From assembly GCA_003402735.1 (NCBI GenBank), contig QQNE01000001.1, positions 52,206-116,205 on the forward strand: a stretch of DNA of 64,000 bases. The letters run 5' to 3'. Below the pieces are notes generated by a model, which had not been told where the DNA came from, searched no databases, and worked only from the letters and a program-made list of their open reading frames with translations. This document shows positions 1 to 8,340 of this stretch, in pieces (the first letter of the stretch is position 1; each line of letters begins with the position of its first letter). Both the position numbers and the translations under genes were made by a program. The DNA is from Verrucomicrobiota bacterium (GTDB lineage Bacteria; Verrucomicrobiota; Verrucomicrobiia; Verrucomicrobiales; DEV007).

Positions 1-327
1 GCCCTCTCCTCATGCGAAACCTTGACCCTGCCGGGGGCCCAGGGAGAACCTCGTGCCAAGACCGTCCTGACCGAAGAACAGGCCGCCCGAAAATTCTTTG
101 AAGCCTACAAAAACCACAACCGTCTCGCCGCCTCGCAGGTTGCCAGTGCGGAAGCTGTGGGCAAGCTGAACTGGAATCCCCTGTCCGGCTCCGCCTCAAA
201 CCTCCAACTTCAGGAAACCGGTGAGGGTTACGCCATCACTTACGACGGCGGTGCCATTCACCTCGTCATCTTGGGAGATGGACACGTCGGTCACAATGTG
301 GCCGATGTCCGTGTGACCGCGGATTGA
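1..327 (+). CDS. Putative lipoprotein, 5' end outside window
   Basis: The reading frame is open from base 1 and ends at TGA 325-327, so the gene starts upstream of the window. The first residues read A-L-S-S-C, which resembles a lipobox with its acceptor Cys at residue 5 of the visible part. This suggests that most of a lipoprotein signal peptide lies just outside. The remaining ~100 residues contain a short helical stretch (about visible residues 25-45, EEQAARKFFEAYKNHN) followed by predicted beta segments. I do not recognise the family. It converges with the LysM lipoprotein gene 10 bases away. A TTG at 22 could be an internal start, but the lipobox argues for a longer protein. Confidence 0.5.
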   Translation, partial: ALSSCETLTLPGAQGEPRAKTVLTEEQAARKFFEAYKNHNRLAASQVASAEAVGKLNWNPLSGSASNLQLQETGEGYAITYDGGAIHLVILGDGHVGHNVADVRVTAD

Positions 328-337
328 GGGTAGTTGT

Positions 338-730
338 TCAGGGAATCTGCAGCACCTGACCAGGACGGATGGTGTCACTGGTGAGGTTGTTGGCCGCTTT
401 GAGCTTGGTCACGGTGGTGGAGTTCCGTCGGCTGATGCCATAGAGCGTGTCCCCCTTTTGCACCGTGTAAGACCCACCCGAAGCACCTCCGGACGAACTG
501 CCTTCCGGGTAGGACGGAGCCTGATACCCTCCCCCACCACCTGAGGACTCCACTGGCGCCACCTGAACGTAATCGGAGTCCGTGGAACTGCCGCTGTATC
601 CGGGCGGGTTTCCGTAGGGGTTCCCCCGGGGCGGCTCCTGACCGGCAGCCGCGCCCCCCCCAGTTTTGCAGCCACTCAACACCGCCATGCACACGGCGGA
701 AGAGACGAGAACGAGAGAAAATGGCCTCAT
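338..730 (-). CDS. LysM-domain lipoprotein
   Basis: The 130-residue product begins with a lipoprotein signal peptide: MRPF, a hydrophobic core, then the lipobox LSGC with Cys21. A Gly/Ser/Pro/Tyr-rich linker (about 22-86) leads to one C-terminal LysM domain (about 87-130) with the typical YTVQKGDTLYGISRR opening and a PGQVLQIP ending. LysM binds the GlcNAc-containing backbone of peptidoglycan, so this is probably a lipid-anchored periplasmic wall-binding protein. ATG 730 was chosen because it puts the signal peptide at the N terminus; the frame continues upstream without one. A second LysM lipoprotein of similar design lies at 55399-55875. Confidence 0.85.
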   Translation of the reverse strand: MRPFSLVLVSSAVCMAVLSGCKTGGGAAAGQEPPRGNPYGNPPGYSGSSTDSDYVQVAPVESSGGGGGYQAPSYPEGSSSGGASGGSYTVQKGDTLYGISRRNSTTVTKLKAANNLTSDTIRPGQVLQIP

Positions 731-858
731 GCGAGAATCGGTGGTTGTTTTTCCAAATTTAATCTGACTATCAACTACACTTGAATTTTTGCAACAGGCT
801 TGGATTCTGGTTCCGCGGGGCTTGTTGCGCAACTTGCCACCATGCGGCACCTTTCCCT

Positions 859-1785
859 GTGACGGAGGCCCTTCCCGCCCCATTCAAGTCCGGCCCCGGA
901 GCGCTTGCGCAGGCGTTGTCCGCCGCACTGGTCATGGCCTGCTTTCTCCCCGTCGGCCGGGCAGAGATCGATACCCGAGGCGCAGCGATCCGCCTGGACC
1001 TGATCTCCGAGGTGCGTTCCATCCAGCCCGGAAAACCGTTTCGCGTCGCTCTCCGCGTCCACCATGAACCGGGCTGGCACACGTATTGGCGGCAACCCGG
1101 AATCGTCGGCATACCGATGGCGTTGACCTGGAACCTGCCGGAAGGATTTGCCGCCGGACCGATCCAGTGGCCGACTCCGGAGAAGGTCAAAATGGGGCTG
1201 CTCACCGCCTGGGGCTTTCGGCGCGACGTCCTCCTCCTGGTGGAGATCACCCCGCCAAGGCACCTGCCCGCGGACCGCGTGGTCACGCTCCGGGCCAAAG
1301 GTGCCTGGATGGCCTGTTCGCGCACCTGTCACCCGGGCTGGGGTGATTTCCAGCTCTCCCTGCCGGTGCGCGATCGGTCCGCGCCGGAATGGGACCCCGG
1401 CCATCACCCGCTTTTCCTCAAGGCCTCGGAAGAGCTTCCGCCCGGACTGGAAGGCTGGCAGGCAACGGTGCGGACCGATGCGGAGGGAAAACTCCGGCTG
1501 CGCTTGCACCCATCCGACCCGGCCCTGGCCGCCCCGCCCGAAAGCCAGTGGTATTTCTACGCCTACACCCGACACGTCCACTCCGATGAACCTCAGCCGA
1601 TCACCCTTCTGCCCGGGGGAGGAATCGAACTGACCCTGAGCCCTTTTCCCATTCCCGAGCCGGTGACGGACCATCTGGAGGGAGTGATCGAGTGTTCCGC
1701 CAGTTTGGGTCCGGGGGAACCGCATCGCTTCTTCGTGATTCGGGCTCCGTGGCAAACCCCTCGCCTTTCCCCCAAAGCCCCATGA
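859..1785 (+). CDS. Stand-alone DsbD N-terminal (alpha)-like domain protein, secreted
   Basis: The segment GWHTYWRQPG, followed by a WNLPEGF...IQWPTPEK pattern and a CSRTCHPG motif, matches the N-terminal periplasmic domain of DsbD/ScsB-type thiol-disulfide reductases. The two Cys of CSRTCHPG sit where the reactive pair of this domain family lies. There is no membrane DsbD core or C-terminal thioredoxin, so this is the immunoglobulin-like domain alone. It probably passes electrons or binds partners in the periplasm (inference). The start is uncertain: GTG 859 places a hydrophobic segment (ALSAALVMACFLPVG) as signal peptide, while TTG 781 gives a longer Cys/His-rich N terminus. Its stop codon overlaps the ATG of the SET gene (ATGA at 1782-1785), suggesting translational coupling. 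Confidence 0.75.
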   Translation: MTEALPAPFKSGPGALAQALSAALVMACFLPVGRAEIDTRGAAIRLDLISEVRSIQPGKPFRVALRVHHEPGWHTYWRQPGIVGIPMALTWNLPEGFAAGPIQWPTPEKVKMGLLTAWGFRRDVLLLVEITPPRHLPADRVVTLRAKGAWMACSRTCHPGWGDFQLSLPVRDRSAPEWDPGHHPLFLKASEELPPGLEGWQATVRTDAEGKLRLRLHPSDPALAAPPESQWYFYAYTRHVHSDEPQPITLLPGGGIELTLSPFPIPEPVTDHLEGVIECSASLGPGEPHRFFVIRAPWQTPRLSPKAP

Positions 1786-2300
1786 AGTTTCCCAAAGGCC
1801 GCGGCCGGTCGAAGCTATGCGAAGTTCGAGACTCCCGGATTCACGGTCGGGGAGTCTATGCCAAGAGCTCCATTCGGGACTCCTCCCGCATCATCGAATA
1901 CGTCGGGGAAAAAATCACCAAGGAGGAGTCCGAGCGCCGCGGCAACCTGCAGATGGAGCGTTCCCAAGCCACGGGAGAAGCCGCCGTCTACATCTTCACC
2001 CTGGATGATCAATGGGATCTCGATGGCGGATTTGAGGAGAACATGGCCCGCCTCATCAATCACAGCTGCGATCCAAATTGCGAAGCCTACAACGAACACG
2101 GCCGCATTTGGATCTGGTCCATCCGGAACATTGAAGCCGGTGAGGAGCTTGTCTTCAATTACGGGTTCGACCTGGAAAACTATGAGGATCATCCCTGTCG
2201 ATGCGGCAGTCCGCGTTGCCCCGGTTACATGGCCGCCGAAGAATACTGGCCGGAACTTCGCCAGCGTCTCGCCCTGAAAAAAACCGGCGGCGTTCCCTGA
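1782..2300 (+). CDS. SET-domain protein-lysine methyltransferase
   Basis: This 172-residue protein is an almost bare SET domain. It has the HGRGVYA motif near residue 22, the NHSCDPNCEA signature near residue 94 that forms the AdoMet site and pseudoknot, GEELVFNYGF with the catalytic-site Tyr near 125, and a post-SET CRCGSPRCPGYM cluster that should bind zinc with the core Cys. SET enzymes transfer methyl groups from AdoMet to lysine side chains. The architecture (SET plus post-SET, no chromatin reader) matches bacterial SET proteins that resemble eukaryotic histone methyltransferases. The target is not evident; HU-type proteins or ribosomal proteins are possibilities only. ATG 1782 overlaps the upstream TGA by ATGA. 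Confidence 0.9.
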   Translation: MKFPKGRGRSKLCEVRDSRIHGRGVYAKSSIRDSSRIIEYVGEKITKEESERRGNLQMERSQATGEAAVYIFTLDDQWDLDGGFEENMARLINHSCDPNCEAYNEHGRIWIWSIRNIEAGEELVFNYGFDLENYEDHPCRCGSPRCPGYMAAEEYWPELRQRLALKKTGGVP

Positions 2301-2310
2301 GGCCCACCCT

Positions 2311-3354
2311 TCAAAGCTCCCGCACGCTCGGCCCCGGAATCCATTGCGGCGGAATCATGATCTGTCTCGGCACGGGCGGCACCCCACGCTCGTGCAAGCT
2401 CAGCTGGGTCACGATCAAATCAACGGCGGCCGCCGCCAAGTGCTCGCGTCGCTGGTAAATCCCGGCATACCCGCTCATTTCCGGAGTCCAGTCGTGCACC
2501 ACAAAACCGATCTCCTCCGGAACGTTCAACCCGAGCCGCTTGAGCCAGCCCGGCACGTGGGTGTCGAACGAGATCAACCCATCCGGCCGATTCTGTTCCA
2601 TCCACTCTGCAAAGAACGAAAATCCCCTGGCAATGCGGTTGTGCGGCAGCAAGAGCAGCGGGACCCGGTCCTCCCGGGGCAGGCTCTGTTGAAAGTGAAA
2701 GAATCCTCCGCTGTAGCCAAATTGGGAGCGGTTCACAATCCATTGCGTCACCGCCACGCCGATGCGCCGGTAGCCCCGCGCGGTCAACTGCTCCGCTGCG
2801 GTCTGGATCCCGAGCGTCATGTTTCCGGCGCACATGTGGAGAGCCGGCTCCCTCATGGCATAACCAAAAGCCACGGCCGCAAAAGGCGCGTAGTCGACTT
2901 CCGCGCACAGCAGACGGGAACTCTGCGGGGAGACAATCACCGCCTCAATCCCCCGGGCCCGGAGAACCCGCCCAAATTTTTCCGGAGTCAGGCCGTCGCG
3001 CCCCAACCAGAATTCCTCCACTTCGTAACCGTGGCCGAGCGCGCGCTTTCGGATGGCCTCCAGGGAGACGTATTGGTAGGAGGAACCGAGCAGATCATCT
3101 TCCGGCACCCATTCTCGAAGGACGGCAATGACCGCGCGGATCTTCACCGACTTCCGCGAACGCACTCGCTGCATCAAACGGGCCAGATCAGGATCCGGCC
3201 GATACCCCATGCTTTCCGCAAGAGCGAGGATGCGCTCTCTGGTGGCTGGAGCCACCCGGCCCTCACCGCGCAAGGCTCGGGAGACCGTCATCACCGAGAC
3301 CCGGGCGGCTCGGGCCAGATCGTGCAGGGTCGGAACCGGTCCCGGAGAATTCAT
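2311..3354 (-). CDS. LacI-family transcriptional regulator
   Basis: The product has 347 residues. An N-terminal LacI helix-turn-helix (TLHDLARAARVSVMTVSRAL, residues 9-28) and hinge helix are followed by a periplasmic-binding-protein-like effector domain to the C terminus. Such proteins repress or activate sugar-utilisation genes on binding a small ligand. No sugar operon is adjacent: the neighbours are the SET gene, convergent, and the LptF/G permease on the same strand 71 bases upstream. A distant regulon or autoregulation is therefore likely (inference). ATG 3354 puts the HTH at the usual distance from the N terminus; an in-frame GTG at 3378 is less likely. Confidence 0.9.
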   Translation of the reverse strand: MNSPGPVPTLHDLARAARVSVMTVSRALRGEGRVAPATRERILALAESMGYRPDPDLARLMQRVRSRKSVKIRAVIAVLREWVPEDDLLGSSYQYVSLEAIRKRALGHGYEVEEFWLGRDGLTPEKFGRVLRARGIEAVIVSPQSSRLLCAEVDYAPFAAVAFGYAMREPALHMCAGNMTLGIQTAAEQLTARGYRRIGVAVTQWIVNRSQFGYSGGFFHFQQSLPREDRVPLLLLPHNRIARGFSFFAEWMEQNRPDGLISFDTHVPGWLKRLGLNVPEEIGFVVHDWTPEMSGYAGIYQRREHLAAAAVDLIVTQLSLHERGVPPVPRQIMIPPQWIPGPSVREL

Positions 3355-3425
3355 GAGGTTGGCCTGACGATGTTCCACGTCGTTTCAGCTGCGGATCTCA
3401 CGTCCACCCAAGCCCGCGATGCCCT

Positions 3426-5099
3426 TCACTTGCGGGCGAGCCACTTTTTGAAGCTGATCTTGGGCAGCTCCTTGTTCTCGGACCGCATGTAGAACAGCCC
3501 GAGCCCGACCAGGAACAGGATGAGATTGGGCGCCCAGGCCCCGAGCCAGGGAGCGAGATCCCCCGTTTTCCCCAGTTCCAGGAAAACGCCATCGAGGAAA
3601 ATCAACCCGAAGAGAATGCCGATGGCGGCCGCCACCCCGCCCAACACGCCGCGCCGCGAATGGACAATCCCGAGCGGAGTGGCCATGAGCACGATGAACA
3701 GACAGCGGAACGGTTCCGCCCAACTGAAGTGCCAAGTGGTGCGATAGGGGGAAAGCTTGTTCGCGGGAAGCATGGAGTTGGTCCGCACATAGGTGGTCAG
3801 CTCCGGGACTCCCAGATACTCGGCGTTGTAGGATGAACTGAGAATGTGCCAGGGGGTCTCCTCCCAGTCGCGCACGATGAGCTTGGGGAATCGGTTCATC
3901 TGGGCGGTGCCAAAGGGATCGTAGTCGTAGGTCTTGCAGTCCGTCAGGGTCCACTCGCGCGTCAGGTGATTCCACTTGGCGCTGGCGGCCTTGTAAGTGC
4001 GGAAAATCCTGCCGGATTCATCCTGCCACCAGACCGCGACATAACGCATCTCTCCCTTGACCAGATCCGCCGGGACCCCGCCCACCACCCACGTGCGGTG
4101 GTTGTGGGAGTTGCGATACATCCAGCCCCTGGCAGCATAACGATTTCGTTCGTTTTTCCCCGCGGTCTCCTTGCCGCGTCGATCATGCAGCTCCTCGAGA
4201 ATGGCCTGACGCCGAGCCTCGGCCTTGGGGGCCCACTGGTAATTCAACGCGAGACATGCCAGGGAACAGAAGAGACCGGTGACGAGGAGCGGGCGGGTCA
4301 CGGTGAAGAGGCTTTTGCCGGCGCCCAGCATGGAAATGATCTCGTTGGAACGCGACATCCGGCCCAGGGTGTAGAGCAGGGAGAGCAGAAGCGTCACCGG
4401 GAGCACGAGGAGAACCATCTGCGGCAGCTGGACCAGATAGTAAACCCCGAGCTGGCTCAAGCCATTGTCAGCATAAAAGAAGGTGGTTCCGTTGTCGGTG
4501 AGATCGATGACGATCCAGATGGCGAGGAACCCGCCGAAACAGAGACCGGCCGGAAGAGCAAACCCGCGGGCCATGTAGCGATCCAGGATGGAAGCGCGGA
4601 GATAGAGCGCCAGGACGAGGGGCGGGCTGAGGATGAGCGCCGTGGTCAACCCGAGCTGGATGAAAAACGTCCAGGGCGCCGGGATCTCCCCGACCTTGCT
4701 GACGGAGACGGTGTCGAGATCCTGCCAGAGGCTCCATCCGGCCCAACTCACAGCCCCCGGGACACAGGAGAGAATGAGAGCAAGCAGTTGCCCCGGCCGA
4801 GTCTTGCCGAAGACCAGGGCGATGAAGAGGCCCAGCAACGACACGCCGGCGCTGGAACCGAGCATCACCACCAGCCAGGACGGCGGCACCTTGACCACCA
4901 GGGAATCCGCTGTCTCCTCGGCGTCCATCGCCGCTGCGCCCTCTGGAAGAGTGGCGGCCATCGCTTGCTCCCGCTCCCCTTCGACGAATGCGTTGAACGT
5001 GTTGTAAGCACAAAGCGCCAGAATGGCGGTGGCCAGGACCGAAAGGATGCGGATCGGATTGGCGGTGCGAGTCGCCGAGTTGGCGGAAGAGGACGGCAT
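3426..5099 (-). CDS. LptF/LptG-family LPS transport permease with extra N-terminal membrane module
   Basis: From about residue 171 (ILDRYMARGFALP) to the end the protein matches the YjgP/YjgQ (LptF/LptG) family. It shows the paired N-terminal helices, a long periplasmic beta-jellyroll-like segment (about 290-450) and C-terminal membrane helices (GVLGGVAAAIGILFGL and later). Family members are inner-membrane parts of the LptB2FG transporter that extracts lipopolysaccharide. The usual length is about 360-390 residues; this one has 557. The additional first ~170 residues contain roughly four hydrophobic segments (18-38, 74-98, 103-126, 143-168). ATG 5099 is the natural start. Whether it is the LptF or LptG equivalent cannot be told, and no second copy is in the window. 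Confidence 0.85.
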   Translation of the reverse strand: MPSSSANSATRTANPIRILSVLATAILALCAYNTFNAFVEGEREQAMAATLPEGAAAMDAEETADSLVVKVPPSWLVVMLGSSAGVSLLGLFIALVFGKTRPGQLLALILSCVPGAVSWAGWSLWQDLDTVSVSKVGEIPAPWTFFIQLGLTTALILSPPLVLALYLRASILDRYMARGFALPAGLCFGGFLAIWIVIDLTDNGTTFFYADNGLSQLGVYYLVQLPQMVLLVLPVTLLLSLLYTLGRMSRSNEIISMLGAGKSLFTVTRPLLVTGLFCSLACLALNYQWAPKAEARRQAILEELHDRRGKETAGKNERNRYAARGWMYRNSHNHRTWVVGGVPADLVKGEMRYVAVWWQDESGRIFRTYKAASAKWNHLTREWTLTDCKTYDYDPFGTAQMNRFPKLIVRDWEETPWHILSSSYNAEYLGVPELTTYVRTNSMLPANKLSPYRTTWHFSWAEPFRCLFIVLMATPLGIVHSRRGVLGGVAAAIGILFGLIFLDGVFLELGKTGDLAPWLGAWAPNLILFLVGLGLFYMRSENKELPKISFKKWLARK

Positions 5100-5310
5100 G
5101 AAGGCGATCGGGAAGGGAAGCGGTTCTGCGCTGCGGACTGGGGCCGCCGGCCGGGCCGCATCCTGACGTGGAACCCCGGTCCGGTCAAGTTGCACTTCCC
5201 GCGCCCGCCCCCGCACATGGGCGCAAACCGGTCCCGGATTATTCGAAATGCGGCAGGAAATTCCATTGAGCGGCGGTGGGCGCTGGCGTATCGGTGATCC
5301 TCTCCTGACA

Positions 5311-7314
5311 ATGATCTCAATCGAGGAACATGCCGCCGCTTCCCGGTTCGCCGATGAGATCCACCATCTTTTCTCGGCCAGCGGACGGCTTTCCCGCTCC
5401 CCGGATTTTGAATACCGCCCCGAGCAGCAGCAAATGGCGGTGGCGGTGGCGGAATCCCTGGAGTCCGGCGCTCCCCTGATCGTCGAGGCTGGCACCGGGG
5501 TCGGCAAGTCGCTGGCCTATCTCGTCCCCTCCATCCTCTACGGATTGGAGCAGGGCCGCAAAGTCGTTGTCTCCACGCATACCATCAATCTGCAGGAACA
5601 GCTCATTGGCAAGGATCTTCCGATCGTCCGCAAATTGGTCGACCAGGATTTCACTGCGGTCCTGTTCAAGGGGCGCGGCAATTATCTCTGCCCGCGTCGG
5701 CTCGAACTGACCGGGCAACAGCAGGGGGATCTCTTCGGGACGGGCGACTTGGCGGAATTGGCCGAAATCGCCTCCTGGGCCAAGACCACGCAGGACGGGA
5801 CCCTGGCGGGCATGCCATTCACTCCATCCCCGCGAGTCTGGGCTCAAGTTTGCAGTGAGCCCCACATCTGCACGGTGAAAGGCTGCGGCGGATCGAAGTG
5901 TTTCTACCAGAAGATGCGCCGGGAAGTGATGGCCGCCAACGTGGTGGTCGTCAATCACACCCTTCTCTTCACCTTGCTGGCTTCCCAGGAAGACCTCGGG
6001 GATGATCAACGGGAATCCGGAATTCTGTTTCCGAATGACATCACCGTGCTCGACGAAGCCCACACCCTGGAAGACGTCGCGGCCCGGCAACTCGGCATGA
6101 GCCTGAGCCAGTCATCCCTCAAATTCACGGTGCAACGGCTCTACAATCCCCGAAGCCGCAAGGGACTCTTCCAGGCCGCCAAAAACGTCGACGGCGTCCG
6201 GGCCGCCTCCAGTTTGCTGGATGGCATCGACGATTTCTTCGACGAAATCGAGCAGGCTTGCCGCTTCGATGGAGCCTCGCGCGAGTTCCGGGTGCGACGA
6301 CCGAACTTGGTCAATGACTCCCTCTCCGCCTCCCTGCTCTCGGTGCAAAAGCTCATTGCCACGACCGCGGAGGACGTCAAGAACGAGGGGACCAAGGCGG
6401 AACTCGCCGACATCGGACGGAGGCTTCGCGATGCCCGACTCGGGGTGGCTTCGTTCCTTGAGTTGGCCACCGAGGACCACGTCTACTGGACGGAACGGGC
6501 CGGTGGCGATGATGGTCGGCCGGTCAACTACACGCTGCAGGCCGCCCCGCTCGACATCTCCGAACGCCTCAGCCAGATCTTCTTCCGGCGCGGTGCCCGC
6601 TGCATCCTCACCAGCGCCACGCTCGGTGTGGGCGATGACCAATTGCGCTACTTTCGCAACCGGATCGGCGCCGGCACGGCGCGCAGCGTGGTCATCGGCA
6701 GTCCCTTCGACTATGCGGAGCAGATGACGCTCTACCTGGTGCGCTCCATTGCCGATCCGCGGGACGCCGGCTACGAAGGCCAGCTGGCGGAGTGGATCCG
6801 CCATTTCCTCGATCTTTCGGAGGGACGGGCTTTCGTGCTCTTCACGAGCTACCGCACGATGCGGGCCATGGCGACCACGCTGGAGGCTTACTGCGCCAAG
6901 AAAAAATTTGATCTCTTCGTGCAGGGCCAGGGAGATTCCCGGTCGGCGATGCTCGAGCAGTTCAAGAAATCCGGACGCGGCGTGCTGCTGGGAACCGACA
7001 GCTTCTGGACCGGGGTGGACGTTCCCGGCGAGGCCCTGTCCAACGTGATCATCACGCGGCTGCCCTTCGCCGCCCCGGATCATCCGCTCACCGAAGCGCG
7101 TTGCGAACAAATCCAGGAGCGGGGGGGAAACCCGTTTTATGAGTATTCGGTCCCCGAAGCGATCCTCAAGCTCCGCCAAGGCCTCGGCCGCCTGATCCGC
7201 TCCCGGAAGGACAAGGGCATGGCAGTGATCCTGGACAACCGTCTTCTCGGCAAAGCTTACGGCAAGGCGTTCCTCAAGGCGATGCCTCCAGCCAAGCGCC
7301 AAATCGTCGGATAA
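5311..7314 (+). CDS. dinG: DinG/XPD-type iron-sulfur ATP-dependent DNA helicase
   Basis: The 667-residue superfamily 2 helicase has a Walker A motif (EAGTGVGKS, residues 59-67), a DEAH box (VLDEAHTLED), SATL motif III, GTDSFWTGVDVPG motif V and a QGLGRLIRS motif VI. Four Cys are placed as in DinG/XPD proteins to hold a 4Fe-4S cluster: Cys127 (NYLCPRR) and three in CTVKGCGGSKC with C-x4-C-x4-C spacing. These enzymes unwind DNA 5' to 3', including R-loops and other repair or replication intermediates. There is no N-terminal exonuclease domain as in the YoaA/DinG-exo fusions. ATG 5311 was chosen because the upstream extension has no family counterpart. It is divergent from the LptF/G gene. Confidence 0.9.
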   Translation: MISIEEHAAASRFADEIHHLFSASGRLSRSPDFEYRPEQQQMAVAVAESLESGAPLIVEAGTGVGKSLAYLVPSILYGLEQGRKVVVSTHTINLQEQLIGKDLPIVRKLVDQDFTAVLFKGRGNYLCPRRLELTGQQQGDLFGTGDLAELAEIASWAKTTQDGTLAGMPFTPSPRVWAQVCSEPHICTVKGCGGSKCFYQKMRREVMAANVVVVNHTLLFTLLASQEDLGDDQRESGILFPNDITVLDEAHTLEDVAARQLGMSLSQSSLKFTVQRLYNPRSRKGLFQAAKNVDGVRAASSLLDGIDDFFDEIEQACRFDGASREFRVRRPNLVNDSLSASLLSVQKLIATTAEDVKNEGTKAELADIGRRLRDARLGVASFLELATEDHVYWTERAGGDDGRPVNYTLQAAPLDISERLSQIFFRRGARCILTSATLGVGDDQLRYFRNRIGAGTARSVVIGSPFDYAEQMTLYLVRSIADPRDAGYEGQLAEWIRHFLDLSEGRAFVLFTSYRTMRAMATTLEAYCAKKKFDLFVQGQGDSRSAMLEQFKKSGRGVLLGTDSFWTGVDVPGEALSNVIITRLPFAAPDHPLTEARCEQIQERGGNPFYEYSVPEAILKLRQGLGRLIRSRKDKGMAVILDNRLLGKAYGKAFLKAMPPAKRQIVG

Positions 7315-7366
7315 TCCGCAATTGCTTGTCAAAAAGGCTTCGGGGCGATAAGAATGATTCTCCCGC

Positions 7367-8332
7367 ATGATTCAAGTTCAGGGCCTCACCAAGACCTACC
7401 GGGGCAGGGCTGTCGTCGATGGCATTTCCTTCGAAGCCGGTCGCGGAGAGATCGTGGGCTTCCTCGGGCCGAATGGAGCCGGCAAATCGACCACCATGCG
7501 GATCCTCTCCGGCTTTCTGCTGCCGACCTCCGGGAAAGTGGAAATCGCGGGCCACGACATCGTGGAGGAATCGCTGCAGGCACGTCGCCACCTCGGTTAC
7601 ATGCCGGAGGATGTGCCCCTTTACCCGGAGATGCGGGTGGAAGAATACCTCCGCTACCGGGCCGGGATCAAGGGCGTGCCCAGGGACCGGCTCACGGCCC
7701 GGGTGACGGCGAACATGGAACGCTGCGGCGTGGCCCAAGTCGCTCGCAAACTCATCGGCACCTTGTCCAAAGGTTATCGGCAACGAATCGGGCTGGCGGA
7801 CGCCTTGGTTCACGATCCCGAAATCCTCATCCTGGACGAGCCAACCAACGGCCTCGATCCCAATCAAATCCGCTCGGTGCGGGAAATCATCCGATCCCTG
7901 GCCGGTCAACACACGGTCTTGCTCTCCACCCACATTTTGGCCGAGGTGGAAGCGGTTTGTGAGCGGGTCATCATCCTCGATGGCGGGCGGATCAAGGCCA
8001 CGGGCGATCCGGCAAGCCTGGCGCGACGCCTGGAGCGAGGGGCGCGCCTGGCTCTGGAAGCGAAGGGACCGGGAACGGAAGCGATGGAAAAGGCGCTTCT
8101 CCGGGTGGTCGGCGTCAGCGAAGTTCGCTCCGAGGCATTGCCTGGCGACTGGACCCGTTTTGAGCTCGGAGTGCGAGGGGGCGAAGATCCGCGGGAAGAG
8201 ATCTTCCGGGTGGTGAACCTGGAGCAATGGAGCCTGAGACACCTTTCGATGGAACCGGCCACTCTGGAAGAAATCTTCGCCGGATTGACCGCCGAAAGTG
8301 GCCGGGAAATCGAACCCCAAGCGCGCGCCTGA
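7367..8332 (+). CDS. ABC transporter ATP-binding protein (GldA-like)
   Basis: The 321-residue ABC ATPase has Walker A GPNGAGKST (34-42), a signature loop in the variant form LSKGYRQR (about 133-140) and Walker B ILILDEPTNGLD (about 152-163). The SKGYRQR signature and the C-terminal ~100-residue extension are typical of ABC-2 exporter ATPases of the GldA/NatA/CcmA type. It is the first gene of a compact four-gene run with an ABC-2 permease, a GldG-like protein and a DUF4340 protein. In Bacteroidetes GldA-GldF-GldG is needed for gliding. The same gene set occurs in many non-gliding bacteria, where the cargo is unknown, so motility should not be assumed. Confidence 0.9.
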   Translation: MIQVQGLTKTYRGRAVVDGISFEAGRGEIVGFLGPNGAGKSTTMRILSGFLLPTSGKVEIAGHDIVEESLQARRHLGYMPEDVPLYPEMRVEEYLRYRAGIKGVPRDRLTARVTANMERCGVAQVARKLIGTLSKGYRQRIGLADALVHDPEILILDEPTNGLDPNQIRSVREIIRSLAGQHTVLLSTHILAEVEAVCERVIILDGGRIKATGDPASLARRLERGARLALEAKGPGTEAMEKALLRVVGVSEVRSEALPGDWTRFELGVRGGEDPREEIFRVVNLEQWSLRHLSMEPATLEEIFAGLTAESGREIEPQARA

Positions 8333-8340
8333 ACCTGGAG

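Noticed and set aside
3846..5297. Long open frame on the plus strand (483 codons) opposite the LptF/G gene
   Set aside because: It is antisense to a clearly conserved membrane protein, has no recognisable domain, and long antisense frames are expected in GC-rich DNA.
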